A DNA stretch of 64,000 nucleotides from Serratia fonticola. Its GTDB lineage: Bacteria > Pseudomonadota > Gammaproteobacteria > Enterobacterales > Enterobacteriaceae. Below the pieces are notes generated by a model. That model had not been told where the DNA came from. It saw only the letters and a program-made list of their open reading frames with translations, and did no database searches. Numbering within the stretch: the first letter of the stretch is position 1; every line of letters begins with the position of its first letter. The stretch is from the NCBI RefSeq assembly GCF_006715025.1, contig NZ_VFMK01000001.1, forward strand, positions 2,728,001 through 2,792,000. Reading direction: 5' to 3'. The translations under genes were made by a program, and so were the position numbers. This document shows positions 42,282 through 51,077 of the stretch, piece after piece.

Positions 42282-43364
42282 ATGGATAAAATCATTATTA
42301 GTCCAAGCAAATATGTTCAGGGTGAAGGGGTACTCAGTAATATTGCTCACTATGTGAAAACGATGGGCGGCCAACCGCTGGTTATTGCTGATGAGTTTGT
42401 CACTCAATTGGTCGGCGACAGGATAAAGCAAAGTTTTAAACAACATGATTTGCCGCTGGCAATGAATACTTTCCAGGGAGAGTGTTCACGCTCCGAAATT
42501 GAACGCATTATTGATATCTGTGTTCAACAGCACAGCGATGTGATCATTGGGGTTGGCGGGGGGAAAACGCTGGACACGGCCAAGGCGGTCGGTTTTTACC
42601 GCAAGATCCCGGTGGTTGTCGTGCCCACCATTGCCTCTACTGATGCGCCAACCAGTGCACTTTCGGTTATTTACACCCCTGAAGGGGAGTTCAGTGAATA
42701 CCTTATCTTCCCGAAAAACCCTGATATGGTGATGATGGATACCAAGGTAATCGCCGGTGCCCCGGTTCGCTTACTGGTTTCCGGCATGGGGGATGCGCTA
42801 TCTACCTATTTCGAAGCAAGAGCCAACATGACCTCAGGGAAAAAAACCATGGCAGGTGGTGCACCGACCCGAGCCGCTCAGGCATTGGCCCGGTTGTGCT
42901 ATGAAACGCTGCTGGAGGATGGTTTGAAAGCCAAGGTGGCGGTAGAAAACGGCTGCTGTTCAAAGGCGGTAGAGAATATCATTGAGGCCAATACCTATCT
43001 CAGCGGTATTGGTTTTGAAAGCAGCGGCCTGGCTGGGGCACATGCCATCCACAACGGACTGACCAAGCTTGAGGAGTGCCATCATCTTTACCATGGCGAG
43101 AAAGTGGCGTTTGGCACGTTGGTGCAGTTGGTTCTGGAAAACGCCGCGATGAGTGAAATCAATACCGTACTTGATTTCTGTCGCTCTGTAGGCCTGCCCA
43201 CCAATCTGCACATGATGGGGGTAAAAGAATTGAACCTGGATAAACTCCAAGACGTAGCAGAAGCGGCCTGTGCCGAAGGGGAAACTATTCACAATATGCC
43301 ATTCCCGGTCCAGGCCAAGGATGTGCTGGCCGCCACGGTGACCGCCCATCATCTGGGCTTATAA
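42282..43364 (+). CDS. gldA: Glycerol dehydrogenase
   Basis: The 360-aa product is an iron/zinc-type alcohol dehydrogenase of the GldA group: NAD-binding GVGGGKTLDTAKAV near residue 93, PTIASTDAPTSALSV near 118, and the metal ligands Asp in GMGDALSTYFEA near 171, His in GAHAIHNGLT near 254, and His in LYHGEKVAFG near 271. It oxidises glycerol to dihydroxyacetone with NAD+. Divergence from dhaKLM makes a complete glycerol to dihydroxyacetone phosphate route. The start is ATG 42282; the ribosome site is weak (GGACGG). Confidence 0.93.
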   Translation: MDKIIISPSKYVQGEGVLSNIAHYVKTMGGQPLVIADEFVTQLVGDRIKQSFKQHDLPLAMNTFQGECSRSEIERIIDICVQQHSDVIIGVGGGKTLDTAKAVGFYRKIPVVVVPTIASTDAPTSALSVIYTPEGEFSEYLIFPKNPDMVMMDTKVIAGAPVRLLVSGMGDALSTYFEARANMTSGKKTMAGGAPTRAAQALARLCYETLLEDGLKAKVAVENGCCSKAVENIIEANTYLSGIGFESSGLAGAHAIHNGLTKLEECHHLYHGEKVAFGTLVQLVLENAAMSEINTVLDFCRSVGLPTNLHMMGVKELNLDKLQDVAEAACAEGETIHNMPFPVQAKDVLAATVTAHHLGL

Positions 43365-43371
43365 AAGAAAC

Positions 43372-43406
43372 AGCCCAGCGTTATCGGGGTGTAGCGCGGG
43401 CTTTTC
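43372..43406 (+). terminator. Terminator after gldA
   Basis: AGCCC-A-GCG (43372-43380) pairs with CGC-GGGCT (43395-43402) with a single-base bulge and is followed by TTTC. Confidence 0.6.
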
Positions 43407-43808
43407 ACTGACACAGCGGATCGCCAAGAGCGTTTCAAGGTGAAATGAATTATCACGCCGCAGGTTCAAAGTGGAACGTTTTTTTATCTTCGACACGTGA
43501 TTTGTGATTGGTTGCAAATTAATGCGGTTTCTCTCACGGAGAGGGCAATGTTTTTTAGTTCAGCATCAAATTTCCAATCATGATAATCAGCCGTGAATAG
43601 GGACGGTGATTGTCCGGGGATATTATAAGGCAAGGGTAAATTTATTTATTGCGGTAAGCATTTCTATTGCGGTTGATTTTAATCGTTAAGTCACTGATGA
43701 AATAAAACGATATTTGTACGCAATGTATCGCTGGATTAATAACGGCAGCCCTATGTCTGATTTATGGTTGCCAACAAGGTTGTTTTTGAGAATAGTTGGG
43801 GGCGTAAA
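43407..43808. promoter_or_regulatory. Upstream region of the MFS-eut operon
   Basis: About 400 bases, AT-rich toward the right. TTTGTGATTGGTTGCAAAT (43501-43519) is a loose CRP-like site. No EutR-type binding site can be recognised and no small gene is evident. The promoter of the whole 13-kb operon most likely lies here. Confidence 0.45.
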
Positions 43809-45086
43809 ATGCAAAGCAATTGGAAGAAGTGGATTGCACTGATTCTGTGTGGCGTAGCGGGGAGTGCTATTTATAAGCTTCCTTATCTGCGTGAAACCTA
43901 TTATGACGCCATGCAACAGGCAACCGGCGCAACTAATGCCCAATTGGGCTTTTTGATGACGGCCTATGGGTTAGTCAACTTTTTGCTGTATCTGCCTGGA
44001 GGATGGGCCGCGGACCGTTTTTCTGCGCGTAAATTAATGACGTTTTCTCTGGTTTCAACCGGGATTTCGGGGTTCTATTACGCGACGTTCCCTTCCTACA
44101 CCATGATTGTATTACTGCATGCGCTTTGGGCTGTGACCACCGTGTTTACCTTCTGGGCCGTCTGTGTACGTATCATCCGTACTCTGGGTGAAAGCGCCGA
44201 ACAAGGGCGTCTTTATGGTTACTGGTTCTTGGGCAAAGGGTTAACCTCGATTGTGCTGGGCTTCCTGTCTGTGCCGCTGTTTTCCAAGTTTGGTGCGGGG
44301 GTCGAAGGGTTGCGCGCCACAATTATCTTCTATTCTGTTGTGACTATCCTGACCGGTGTCGTTGCCTGGTTTGTGTTTGAAGACGAGGCCAAGGCAGGGG
44401 ATAAGTCCAACTTCCGTCTGGCAGATATGGCCTTCGTACTGAAAATGCCAACTATGTGGCTGGCGGGGACGGTGACCTTCTGCATGTGGTCCATCTATAT
44501 CGGCTTTGGCATGGTGACCCCGTATCTGACCCAGGTGTTTAACATGGGCGGTGCCGAAGTCGCGGTGGCCAGCGTTATCCGCGCCTATGTGCTGTTCGCG
44601 TTGGGCGGCCTGATCGGTGGCCACTTGGCTGACCGTTGCAAATCCCGAACCCGTTTTATGATCTATGCCTTCATGGGGATGATTGTTTTCACTCTGGTGT
44701 ACGTGTTCTTGCCGGGCGACGCGAAATTCATTGGTATGGCCTTGGCAAACATGATCGCACTGGGCGTATTTATTTACTCGGCCAACGCGGTGTTCTTCTC
44801 GATTATCGATGAGGTGAATATTCCAACCAAAGTGACGGGGACGGCTGCCGGGTTTATTTCGCTGCTGACGTATTTCCCTGAAATTTACTGCTACACCATG
44901 GTCGGCAATATGGTTGATAACAAACCTGGCGTGGCCGGTTATCACGACGTCTTTATGTTTATGCTTGGGTGTGCCGCCGTAGGCTTGATTGCCGCACTGA
45001 TATTACAGCGGATGAATAAAGCAACCCATGCGGAAAAACAGGCACGCAATAAAGCTGCCGAAGAAAATGGGGAAGTAGCGCCTTAA
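43809..45086 (+). CDS. MFS transporter heading the eut operon
   Basis: The 425-aa product has twelve membrane helices and the loop-2/3 major facilitator motif GGWAADRFSARKLM near residue 65, with GGHLADRCKSRTRF as its repeat in the second half. It resembles the YihN-type branch of the superfamily. It ends 17 bases before eutS and is transcribed with it. E. coli eut operons contain eutH, a different kind of permease, which is missing here, so this carrier may import ethanolamine or a related amino alcohol. That role is inference from position. Start chosen at ATG 43809 (MQSNWKKW), the point where the transporter-like N-terminus begins; an upstream TTG extends the frame to 43764. Confidence 0.8.
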   Translation: MQSNWKKWIALILCGVAGSAIYKLPYLRETYYDAMQQATGATNAQLGFLMTAYGLVNFLLYLPGGWAADRFSARKLMTFSLVSTGISGFYYATFPSYTMIVLLHALWAVTTVFTFWAVCVRIIRTLGESAEQGRLYGYWFLGKGLTSIVLGFLSVPLFSKFGAGVEGLRATIIFYSVVTILTGVVAWFVFEDEAKAGDKSNFRLADMAFVLKMPTMWLAGTVTFCMWSIYIGFGMVTPYLTQVFNMGGAEVAVASVIRAYVLFALGGLIGGHLADRCKSRTRFMIYAFMGMIVFTLVYVFLPGDAKFIGMALANMIALGVFIYSANAVFFSIIDEVNIPTKVTGTAAGFISLLTYFPEIYCYTMVGNMVDNKPGVAGYHDVFMFMLGCAAVGLIAALILQRMNKATHAEKQARNKAAEENGEVAP

Positions 45087-45103
45087 ATAAAGAGGGTCGT
45101 GCA

Positions 45104-45439
45104 ATGGAAAAGGAACGCATTATTCAGGAGTTTGTGCCTGGTAAGCAGGTGACGCTGGCACATGTTATTGCACATCCGGGGGATGAGCTGGCAAAAAAAA
45201 TAGGCGTTCCAGGTGCCGAGGCCATAGGGATTATGACGTTGACACCAGGGGAAACCTCAATGATAGCGGGTGACCTGGCGACCAAAGCTGCCAATGTGAA
45301 CATCGGGTTTTTGGATCGTTTCACCGGAGCACTGGTTATTTACGGTTCAGTAGGGGCGGTGGAAGAGGCGTTACAACACACGGTGGATGGGTTGTGCCAA
45401 CGGCTGAATTATTCCGTCTGTTCAATCACACAGAGTTAG
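45104..45439 (+). CDS. eutS: Microcompartment shell protein EutS
   Basis: The 111-aa product is a circularly permuted BMC-domain protein of the EutS/PduU type: RIIQEFVPGKQVTLAHVIAH at the N-terminus and AIGIMTLTPGETSMIAGDLA in the core. EutS forms bent hexamers in the shell of the ethanolamine microcompartment. It is the first classical eut gene, as in E. coli. AGAGGGTCGTGC precedes the ATG, and eutP follows after three bases. Confidence 0.94.
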   Translation: MEKERIIQEFVPGKQVTLAHVIAHPGDELAKKIGVPGAEAIGIMTLTPGETSMIAGDLATKAANVNIGFLDRFTGALVIYGSVGAVEEALQHTVDGLCQRLNYSVCSITQS

Positions 45440-45442
45440 ATA

Positions 45443-45928
45443 ATGAGGCGCGCTATTTTCGTCGGCGCGGTTGGCGCCGGAAAAACCACGCTGTTTAACC
45501 GTTTGCAAGGGGATGATTCCCAGGCACGTAAAACACAGGCGGTGGAATTTAATGATCTGGGTGATATAGACACGCCGGGGGAGTATTTCAGCCACCCGCG
45601 TTTATACCATGCACTGATTAGTACCTTGGTCGATTGTGAATTATTGATTTATGTCCATGCGGCTAACGATCCTCACTGTCGCATACCGAGTGGGTTATTG
45701 GATATTTATCCTCATATGAAGCGGATTGCGGTGATAACCAAAGCGGACGTGGCCGATGCCGATGTGGAAAACGTTTATACCCTACTGGCTGAAAATGGAT
45801 TCAGGCCACCAATATTTGTGGTTAACAGCGTTGATGCAGGCAGCCTGACGGCATTCAAGGCGTTTCTGGCCGCGCAGAGTAACCCGCGAGAGGAAAACAG
45901 CGATGAAAAAACTGATAACCGCCAATGA
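45443..45928 (+). CDS. eutP: EutP, P-loop protein of the ethanolamine operon
   Basis: The 161-aa product is a small Ras-like P-loop protein: Walker A GAVGAGKTTLF near residues 6-16, a DTPGEY switch II, and the base-recognition element ITKAD near residue 95. EutP was reported to act as an acetate kinase in Salmonella, and the similar PduV associates with shells. Its 3' end overlaps eutQ by 26 bases, so translation is coupled. Confidence 0.9.
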   Translation: MRRAIFVGAVGAGKTTLFNRLQGDDSQARKTQAVEFNDLGDIDTPGEYFSHPRLYHALISTLVDCELLIYVHAANDPHCRIPSGLLDIYPHMKRIAVITKADVADADVENVYTLLAENGFRPPIFVVNSVDAGSLTAFKAFLAAQSNPREENSDEKTDNRQ

Positions 45929-46607
45929 TGTACGTGACGCAGCGGTACAGGGGCAGCAGCAGATTTGTGTGGTATTACGCGATTGCATTATTACGCCAGA
46001 GGCCCGCATGGTGGCGGAGCAACAGGGTATCAGTATTTGCGAGCAACTAACACCGGCTGAAGAGGGGCCGGAGATTTCCCCTCGCCATAACCCAGAACGC
46101 CAGCGGATCCGCGAGCATATTCTTGCGCATCTGCCAGAAGGCAGCATGACGGAAACGCTGTTATCGCAATTAATCGAGAAGGTTGAGCAGGAACAGCGCG
46201 CACAGGCAATGCAGACAAACAGCGAGGCAGTACCGGCCAGTTTCCGCTCGGTGACCGGTAAAGGGGGCATCAAGGTGGTTGACGGGGCTTCGGTGAGCTT
46301 TGGTCGTTTTGATGGCGTCACTGAGCATCAGGTGGGGTTGAGCGATCTGATCACCGCCCGTGATGGCAGCAGCATGGCGGCGGGATTTATGCGCTGGGAG
46401 AAAGGATTCTTTCCCTGGACGCTGAACTACGACGAGATCGACCTGGTGCTGGAAGGGGAACTGCATATCCGGCAGCAGGACGAAACGCTGGTTGCCAAGG
46501 CGGGTGATGTGGTCTTCATCCCCAAAGGTTCCAGTATCGAATTCGGTACCCCCGGTCATGTCCGTTTTCTGTATGTGGCCTGGCCAGCAGATTGGCAGGC
46601 GTGCTGA
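45903..46607 (+). CDS. eutQ: EutQ, cupin-fold acetate kinase of the operon
   Basis: The 234-aa product has a variable N-terminal helical part and a C-terminal cupin of the EutQ type: FDGVTEHQVGLSDLI, GFMRWEKGFFPWTLNYDEID and VLEGELHIRQ, with GDVVFIPKGSSIEFG as the second cupin motif. In Salmonella EutQ has acetate kinase activity and helps shell assembly. The start GATGAAAAAACTG lies inside eutP. In E. coli eutT follows; here eutD starts 21 bases later, so eutT is cleanly absent. Confidence 0.92.
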   Translation: MKKLITANDVRDAAVQGQQQICVVLRDCIITPEARMVAEQQGISICEQLTPAEEGPEISPRHNPERQRIREHILAHLPEGSMTETLLSQLIEKVEQEQRAQAMQTNSEAVPASFRSVTGKGGIKVVDGASVSFGRFDGVTEHQVGLSDLITARDGSSMAAGFMRWEKGFFPWTLNYDEIDLVLEGELHIRQQDETLVAKAGDVVFIPKGSSIEFGTPGHVRFLYVAWPADWQAC

Positions 46608-46628
46608 ACGGCACACAGGGAGGGCAGT

Positions 46629-47645
46629 ATGTTGATTGAACGTTGTCGCCGCCTGGCACGGCAGCAGCCACGCCGAGTGGTGTTCCCTGATGCTTTTGAC
46701 GTGCGGATATTGGAAGCGGCCAGCGCGCTGTTGCATCAGGGGTTGGCGTTGCCGGTCTTGATCGCTAATCCGTTTGCCTTGCGGCATTTTGCCCATCGCC
46801 AGCGTATGGCGATTGACGGCCTCACGGTGATTGACCCTGAGAATATGGCCGCCTGGCGTGTCGAGTTTGAGCAACGCCTGCGTCATCGCCTTGGTGCCAA
46901 GGCACCGGAAAACAGTGCGGAAAAACTGCAGCAGCCTCTGTGGTTCGCGGCGGCGATGTTGGCGGCGGGTAAGGCAGATCTGTGCATTGCCGGTAATTTA
47001 TCGTCCACGGCGGCGGTGTTGCGTGCCGGGCTGAAGGTTATCGGCCTGCAACCCGGCGTCAGAACGCTCTCCTCGTTGTTCCTGATGTTGCCCCCAGGCC
47101 CAGGAGAACCCTTGGGGTTTGCCGATTGCAGCGTTGTCCCTCTGCCAACGGTGGCGCAGTTAGCCGATATCGCATTGAGCAGTGCGGCTACCTATCAAGC
47201 CATCACAGACGTCTCTGCCCGGGTTGCCATGCTGTCATTTTCGACCCGAGGAAGTGCCCGGCATCCCAATGTGGCCTGTGTTCAACAGGCTACCGAGTTG
47301 GTGCGTGCCCGTGCGGTGGGCCTCTGTGTTGATGGTGAGCTGCAATTTGATGCGGCCTTTTCTGTCGATGTCGCCAAGCAGAAAGCGCCCGATAGCGTAG
47401 TAGCAGGGAGGGCTAACGTTATGGTCTTTCCCTCACTTGAAGCGGGAAATATCGGTTACAAGATCGCCCAGCGCCTGGGGGGCTATCGGGCCTTGGGGCC
47501 ACTGCTCCAGGGCTTGAATGCCCAGATGCATGACTTGTCCCGAGGGTGCAGCGCCCGAGACATTATCGAACTGGTACTGGTGGCGCAAACCCAGTGTCAA
47601 GTCGTGGCTCAGCCGGTTCAGGCTGTGCTGGAAGCGGCTGAATAA
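46629..47645 (+). CDS. eutD: Phosphotransacetylase EutD
   Basis: The 338-aa product is a Pta-type phosphate acetyltransferase: RRVVFPDAFDVRILEAA near residue 16, ADLCIAGNLSSTAAVLRAGL in the middle, FSTRGSARHP near residue 200, and AGRANVMVFPSLEAGNIGYK near residue 260 for CoA and phosphate binding. It converts acetyl-CoA to acetyl phosphate inside or at the microcompartment, recycling CoA for EutE. It follows eutQ directly. Confidence 0.94.
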   Translation: MLIERCRRLARQQPRRVVFPDAFDVRILEAASALLHQGLALPVLIANPFALRHFAHRQRMAIDGLTVIDPENMAAWRVEFEQRLRHRLGAKAPENSAEKLQQPLWFAAAMLAAGKADLCIAGNLSSTAAVLRAGLKVIGLQPGVRTLSSLFLMLPPGPGEPLGFADCSVVPLPTVAQLADIALSSAATYQAITDVSARVAMLSFSTRGSARHPNVACVQQATELVRARAVGLCVDGELQFDAAFSVDVAKQKAPDSVVAGRANVMVFPSLEAGNIGYKIAQRLGGYRALGPLLQGLNAQMHDLSRGCSARDIIELVLVAQTQCQVVAQPVQAVLEAAE

Positions 47646-47696
47646 CAGGTTATACAAACCGGTCCCATTGAGGGATCTCACAATGAGGAATACATC

Positions 47697-47990
47697 ATGG
47701 AAGCATTGGGAATGATCGAAACCAAAGGGCTGGTGGCGCTGATTGAAGCGTCAGATGCCATGGTCAAGGCCGCTCGCGTCAAGCTGGTTGGCGTGAAACA
47801 GATTGGTGGGGGGCTAGTCACCGCGATGGTTCGTGGTGATGTCGCGGCCTGCAAGGCGGCTACGGATGCGGGTGCTGCGGCGGCACAACGTATTGGCGAA
47901 CTGGTTTCTGTACATGTGATCCCCCGTCCGCACGGTGATTTGGAAGAAATTTTTCCCATCAGAATGTCCAACGACAACCCAATCGACTAG
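47697..47990 (+). CDS. eutM: Major microcompartment shell protein EutM
   Basis: The 97-aa product is a canonical single BMC domain: MEALGMIETKGLVALIEASD at the N-terminus, then ARVKLVGVKQIGGGLVTAMV with the pore-lining stretch and RGDVAACKAATDAGA. Hexamers of EutM tile the facets of the shell. The short C-terminal tail (EEIFPIRMSNDNPID) differs from other copies. It begins 51 bases after eutD with GAGGAATACATC before the ATG. A 117-base gap before eutN holds a small hairpin and no gene. Confidence 0.95.
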   Translation: MEALGMIETKGLVALIEASDAMVKAARVKLVGVKQIGGGLVTAMVRGDVAACKAATDAGAAAAQRIGELVSVHVIPRPHGDLEEIFPIRMSNDNPID

Positions 47991-48107
47991 CCCGTTAGCG
48001 GTGGTGTGGTCAGCGTGACATGGCGTTGGGTGTCACGCTGAGTCAGCGGTTTTTTACTGTCTGCTGGGCGGTTCGGGATTTTTATCGCCAGGCTCAAGGA
48101 GGCGAAC

Positions 48108-48395
48108 ATGAAACTGGCCGTGGTGATAGGGCAGATTGTGTGCACCGTAAGGCATGCCGGTCTGGAACAAGACAAATTACTGCTGGTGGAAACGATCAAT
48201 CGCCAGGGCGAGCCGAGCGGCGAATGTGCTGTAGCCACTGACAGTATTGGCGCTGGCAACGGCGAATGGGTGCTGGTAGTCAGTGGCAGCTCCGCACGCT
48301 GTGCAAATCGGAGCGGGTCTTCACCGGTTGATCTGAGTGTTATCGGCATTGTGGATGAAGCCGTAATGGAAAGTCAGGTCATTTTCCACAAGTAA
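48108..48395 (+). CDS. eutN: Microcompartment vertex protein EutN
   Basis: The 95-aa product is a CcmL/EutN pentamer subunit: MKLAVVIGQIVCTVRHAGL, LLLVETI, AVATDSIGAGNGEWVLVVSG and SSARCANRSGSSPVDLSVIG with the conserved G-A-G-x-G and S-A-R motifs. Pentamers close the vertices of the shell. The start follows CAAGGAGGCGAAC. The stop overlaps an ATG that would begin a longer form of eutE. Confidence 0.94.
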   Translation: MKLAVVIGQIVCTVRHAGLEQDKLLLVETINRQGEPSGECAVATDSIGAGNGEWVLVVSGSSARCANRSGSSPVDLSVIGIVDEAVMESQVIFHK

Positions 48396-48415
48396 TGCAG
48401 CGATGGGGGCATAGG

Positions 48416-49831
48416 GTGAGTATTGACCAGAAAGAGATTGAGCAGGTGGTGAAAGCCGTACTGGCGAGTATGGGAACCGCACCGTCGATGGCGTCTCCGC
48501 CTCCGGGCAATGGCAGAGGTGTGTTCAGCTCGCTGGATGACGCGGTTGCTGCGGCTACCCAGGCGCAGAAGGCGTTACGCTCAGTGGCCATGCGGCAGCG
48601 GGCGATAGCGGCTATCCGTCAGGCTGGTGAGCAATACGCTCAGCAACTGGCAGAGATGGCAGTTGAAGAGACGGGCATGGGGCGGGTGGCCGATAAATAT
48701 GCCAAAAATGTTGCTCAGGCGCGGGGGACGCCCGGTGTGGAATGCCTGCAACCTCAAGTACTCACTGGCGATAACGGTCTGACCCTGATTGAGAACGCGG
48801 CATGGGGCGTCGTGGCCTCCGTGACTCCGTCAACCAATCCGGCCGCGACGGTAATCAACAATGCCATCAGTATGATCGCGGCGGGTAACAGCGTGGTATT
48901 TGCGCCGCATCCGGCGGCTAAAAAGGTATCGCAAAGAGCAATCAGCCTGTTGAACGAGGCGATTGTGGCTACCGGGGGGCCGGCGAATCTGCTGGTTACG
49001 GTCGCCAACGCGGATATCGAGACGGCACAGCGTTTGTTCAAGTACCCCGGCATTGGTCTGTTGGTGGTGACCGGCGGGGAAGCGGTCGTGGAGGCCGCGC
49101 GCAAACATACTGACAAACGGTTGATTGCCGCCGGGGCAGGTAACCCGCCGGTGGTGGTGGATGAGAGTGCCGATATTCCGCGCGCTGCGCGCGCTATCGT
49201 GCAAGGCGCGTCTTTTGACAACAACCTGATCTGTGCTGACGAAAAAGTGTTGATCGTGGTGGATAGCGTCGCTGAGGCACTGCTGGCCGACATGCAGCAG
49301 CAACGGGCCGTGCTGCTCAATGATGCGCAGGTCGGGCAACTGCTTCCCCTTCTGCTGAAGGATATTGATGAAAACGGCAAAGGCCAGGTCTGCCGCGATT
49401 GGGTAGGCCGAGATGCCGCGAAGATTGCTGCCGCCATCGGGATGGCTGTGAGTAGCGAGACTCGGCTTCTGTTAGCCGAAACCGAGGCCAGCCACCCGTT
49501 TGCCGTTACTGAAATGATGATGCCAGTGCTGCCTGTCGTGCGGGTGTCTAACGTGCAGCAGGCGATTGCTCTGGCGGTCAAGCTGGAGGGCGGCTGTCAT
49601 CATACGGCAGCGATGCACTCACGCAATATTGAGCATCTTGATCAGATGGCCAATGCCATCAATACCAGTATTTTTGTTAAAAACGGGCCTTGTATTGCTG
49701 GATTGGGATTCGGTGGTGAAGGCTGGACGTCTATGACCATTACCACACCAACCGGAGAAGGCGTGACATCGGCCCGGACTTTCGTTCGCCTGCGTCGCTG
49801 CGTGATGGTAGAGGCGTTGCGCATTGTCTAA
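48416..49831 (+). CDS. eutE: CoA-acylating acetaldehyde dehydrogenase EutE
   Basis: The 471-aa product is like E. coli EutE. Its first 18 residues (IEQVVKAVLASMG) form the amphipathic helix that targets enzymes into microcompartments. The aldehyde dehydrogenase parts are SVTPSTNPAATVINNAIS near residue 130, GAGNPPVVVDESAD, and the catalytic Cys in DNNLICADEKVLI near residue 270. It oxidises acetaldehyde to acetyl-CoA with NAD+. Start chosen at GTG 48416, which aligns with the E. coli start; ATG 48395 overlapping the eutN stop adds seven residues and is the alternative. eutJ, which follows in E. coli, is absent; eutG starts after 12 bases. Confidence 0.93.
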   Translation: MSIDQKEIEQVVKAVLASMGTAPSMASPPPGNGRGVFSSLDDAVAAATQAQKALRSVAMRQRAIAAIRQAGEQYAQQLAEMAVEETGMGRVADKYAKNVAQARGTPGVECLQPQVLTGDNGLTLIENAAWGVVASVTPSTNPAATVINNAISMIAAGNSVVFAPHPAAKKVSQRAISLLNEAIVATGGPANLLVTVANADIETAQRLFKYPGIGLLVVTGGEAVVEAARKHTDKRLIAAGAGNPPVVVDESADIPRAARAIVQGASFDNNLICADEKVLIVVDSVAEALLADMQQQRAVLLNDAQVGQLLPLLLKDIDENGKGQVCRDWVGRDAAKIAAAIGMAVSSETRLLLAETEASHPFAVTEMMMPVLPVVRVSNVQQAIALAVKLEGGCHHTAAMHSRNIEHLDQMANAINTSIFVKNGPCIAGLGFGGEGWTSMTITTPTGEGVTSARTFVRLRRCVMVEALRIV

Positions 49832-49843
49832 CAGGGGGTTGCT

Positions 49844-51046
49844 ATGTCAGTTGATATCACATCAGACGAAAAGGTACAGGCGGCGATCTATCAGGCGTTG
49901 GATATGGTGAATGCCCGTCAGGTCAGAGAGTTTGCCGTTCCCCCCATGACGCGGATAGGGCCGGGCGCCACAGCCTGCAGTGGGCAGGCGCTGGCGGAGC
50001 GCGGTATTCAACGGGTGTTTGTGATGGTTGACGGTAACCTGCACCTCATGGGGATGACACAAAGGGTGTTACGGAGCCTGCAAAAGCGCGGCGTGGCCTA
50101 TGAAATCTGGTCGTGTCCGGCGGGAGAGCCCATAGACAGTGACGTGTTGGCGGCGATGCTGCAATTGCGGCAGGCAGACTGTGACGGCATCCTGGCCTTG
50201 GGCGGAGGTTCAGTACTGGATGCGGCCAAAGCGGTGGCGGTGTTGTCCACCAACCCCACGCTGACCTTGTCGGATTTGCGTCCAGAGAGCCGATTGGTAC
50301 CGCGTTTGCCGTTGATTGCCATTCCCACCACGGCAGGAACCGGTTCTGAAGCCACTCAGGTTGCGGTAATTATTAATGCGTTATCGCGGCATAAGCAGGT
50401 TTTATTGCATACGGCGCTGTTGCCGGATATGGCGATCATTGATGCGAGCCTGACACTGGGCGTTCCGGCATCGATCACCGCGACTACCGGCATTGATGCC
50501 CTGACACATGCGATTGAAGCCTATGTGGCCAGCAATGCTACGCCGTTAACCCGCAGTTTGGCCTATCGAGCCATTAGCCTGATTGGCGAGGCGTTACCCC
50601 AGGCCGTGGGGCAGGGGCAGGATATCGTCGCCCGAGAAGCGCTGATGATGGCCTCTTATATGGCAGGCATGGCGTTTTCCAATGCCGGATTGGGAGTATG
50701 CCACGCCTGTGCTCATCAAATTGGTGCGGCTTATGGCATGGCACACGGTATGGCAAACGCCATCATGCTACCGGCAGTGATGAACTTTAATCGTCTGGTC
50801 TGCAAACAAACCTATGCCGAGATCGGTTATGCGCTGAGTGGGCAGCAAGGGAGCGATCTCGATGCCATTCAGGCGGTGGAACAGTTGATTGATGTCGTAG
50901 AACTGAATGTCGATTTGGCGGGGATGGGGGGGAAAGACGCAGATTTCGCCGGATTTGCCCAGGCGGCGATGCAGGATGTCTGTATTCGCACGAATCCGCG
51001 CTCCGTTACCGAAGAACAGATTGTCATGCTGTATCGCACCTCGTGA
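49844..51046 (+). CDS. eutG: Iron-type alcohol dehydrogenase EutG
   Basis: The 400-aa product has an N-terminal extension (VQAAIYQALDMVNARQ) that looks like an encapsulation helix, then a group III alcohol dehydrogenase: GGGSVLDAAKAVAVL near residue 123, IPTTAGTGSEATQVAVI near 162, and metal ligands in GIDALTHAIEAYV near 216 and CHACAHQIGAAYGMAHG near 287. It reduces acetaldehyde to ethanol and regenerates NAD+ inside the compartment. eutH, the permease gene after eutG in E. coli, is missing; eutA follows after 31 bases. Confidence 0.93.
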   Translation: MSVDITSDEKVQAAIYQALDMVNARQVREFAVPPMTRIGPGATACSGQALAERGIQRVFVMVDGNLHLMGMTQRVLRSLQKRGVAYEIWSCPAGEPIDSDVLAAMLQLRQADCDGILALGGGSVLDAAKAVAVLSTNPTLTLSDLRPESRLVPRLPLIAIPTTAGTGSEATQVAVIINALSRHKQVLLHTALLPDMAIIDASLTLGVPASITATTGIDALTHAIEAYVASNATPLTRSLAYRAISLIGEALPQAVGQGQDIVAREALMMASYMAGMAFSNAGLGVCHACAHQIGAAYGMAHGMANAIMLPAVMNFNRLVCKQTYAEIGYALSGQQGSDLDAIQAVEQLIDVVELNVDLAGMGGKDADFAGFAQAAMQDVCIRTNPRSVTEEQIVMLYRTS

Positions 51047-51077
51047 TATGCAGTCTAAATAACAGGACGGTCTGGCT

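Noticed and set aside
43501..43519. CRP-like site before the eut operon
   Set aside because: Only one arm (TGTGA) fits; the other differs too much to call with confidence.
44241..44945. 234-codon minus-strand frame opposite the eut MFS gene
   Set aside because: His/Gln-rich shadow translation of a membrane-protein gene; the plus strand has the real motifs.
47991..48107. Gap eutM-eutN examined for a small gene or lost shell gene
   Set aside because: Only a short GTGTCACGC-type hairpin is present; no coding frame.
48754..49581. 275-codon minus-strand frame opposite eutE
   Set aside because: Ser/Ala/Thr-rich shadow of eutE.
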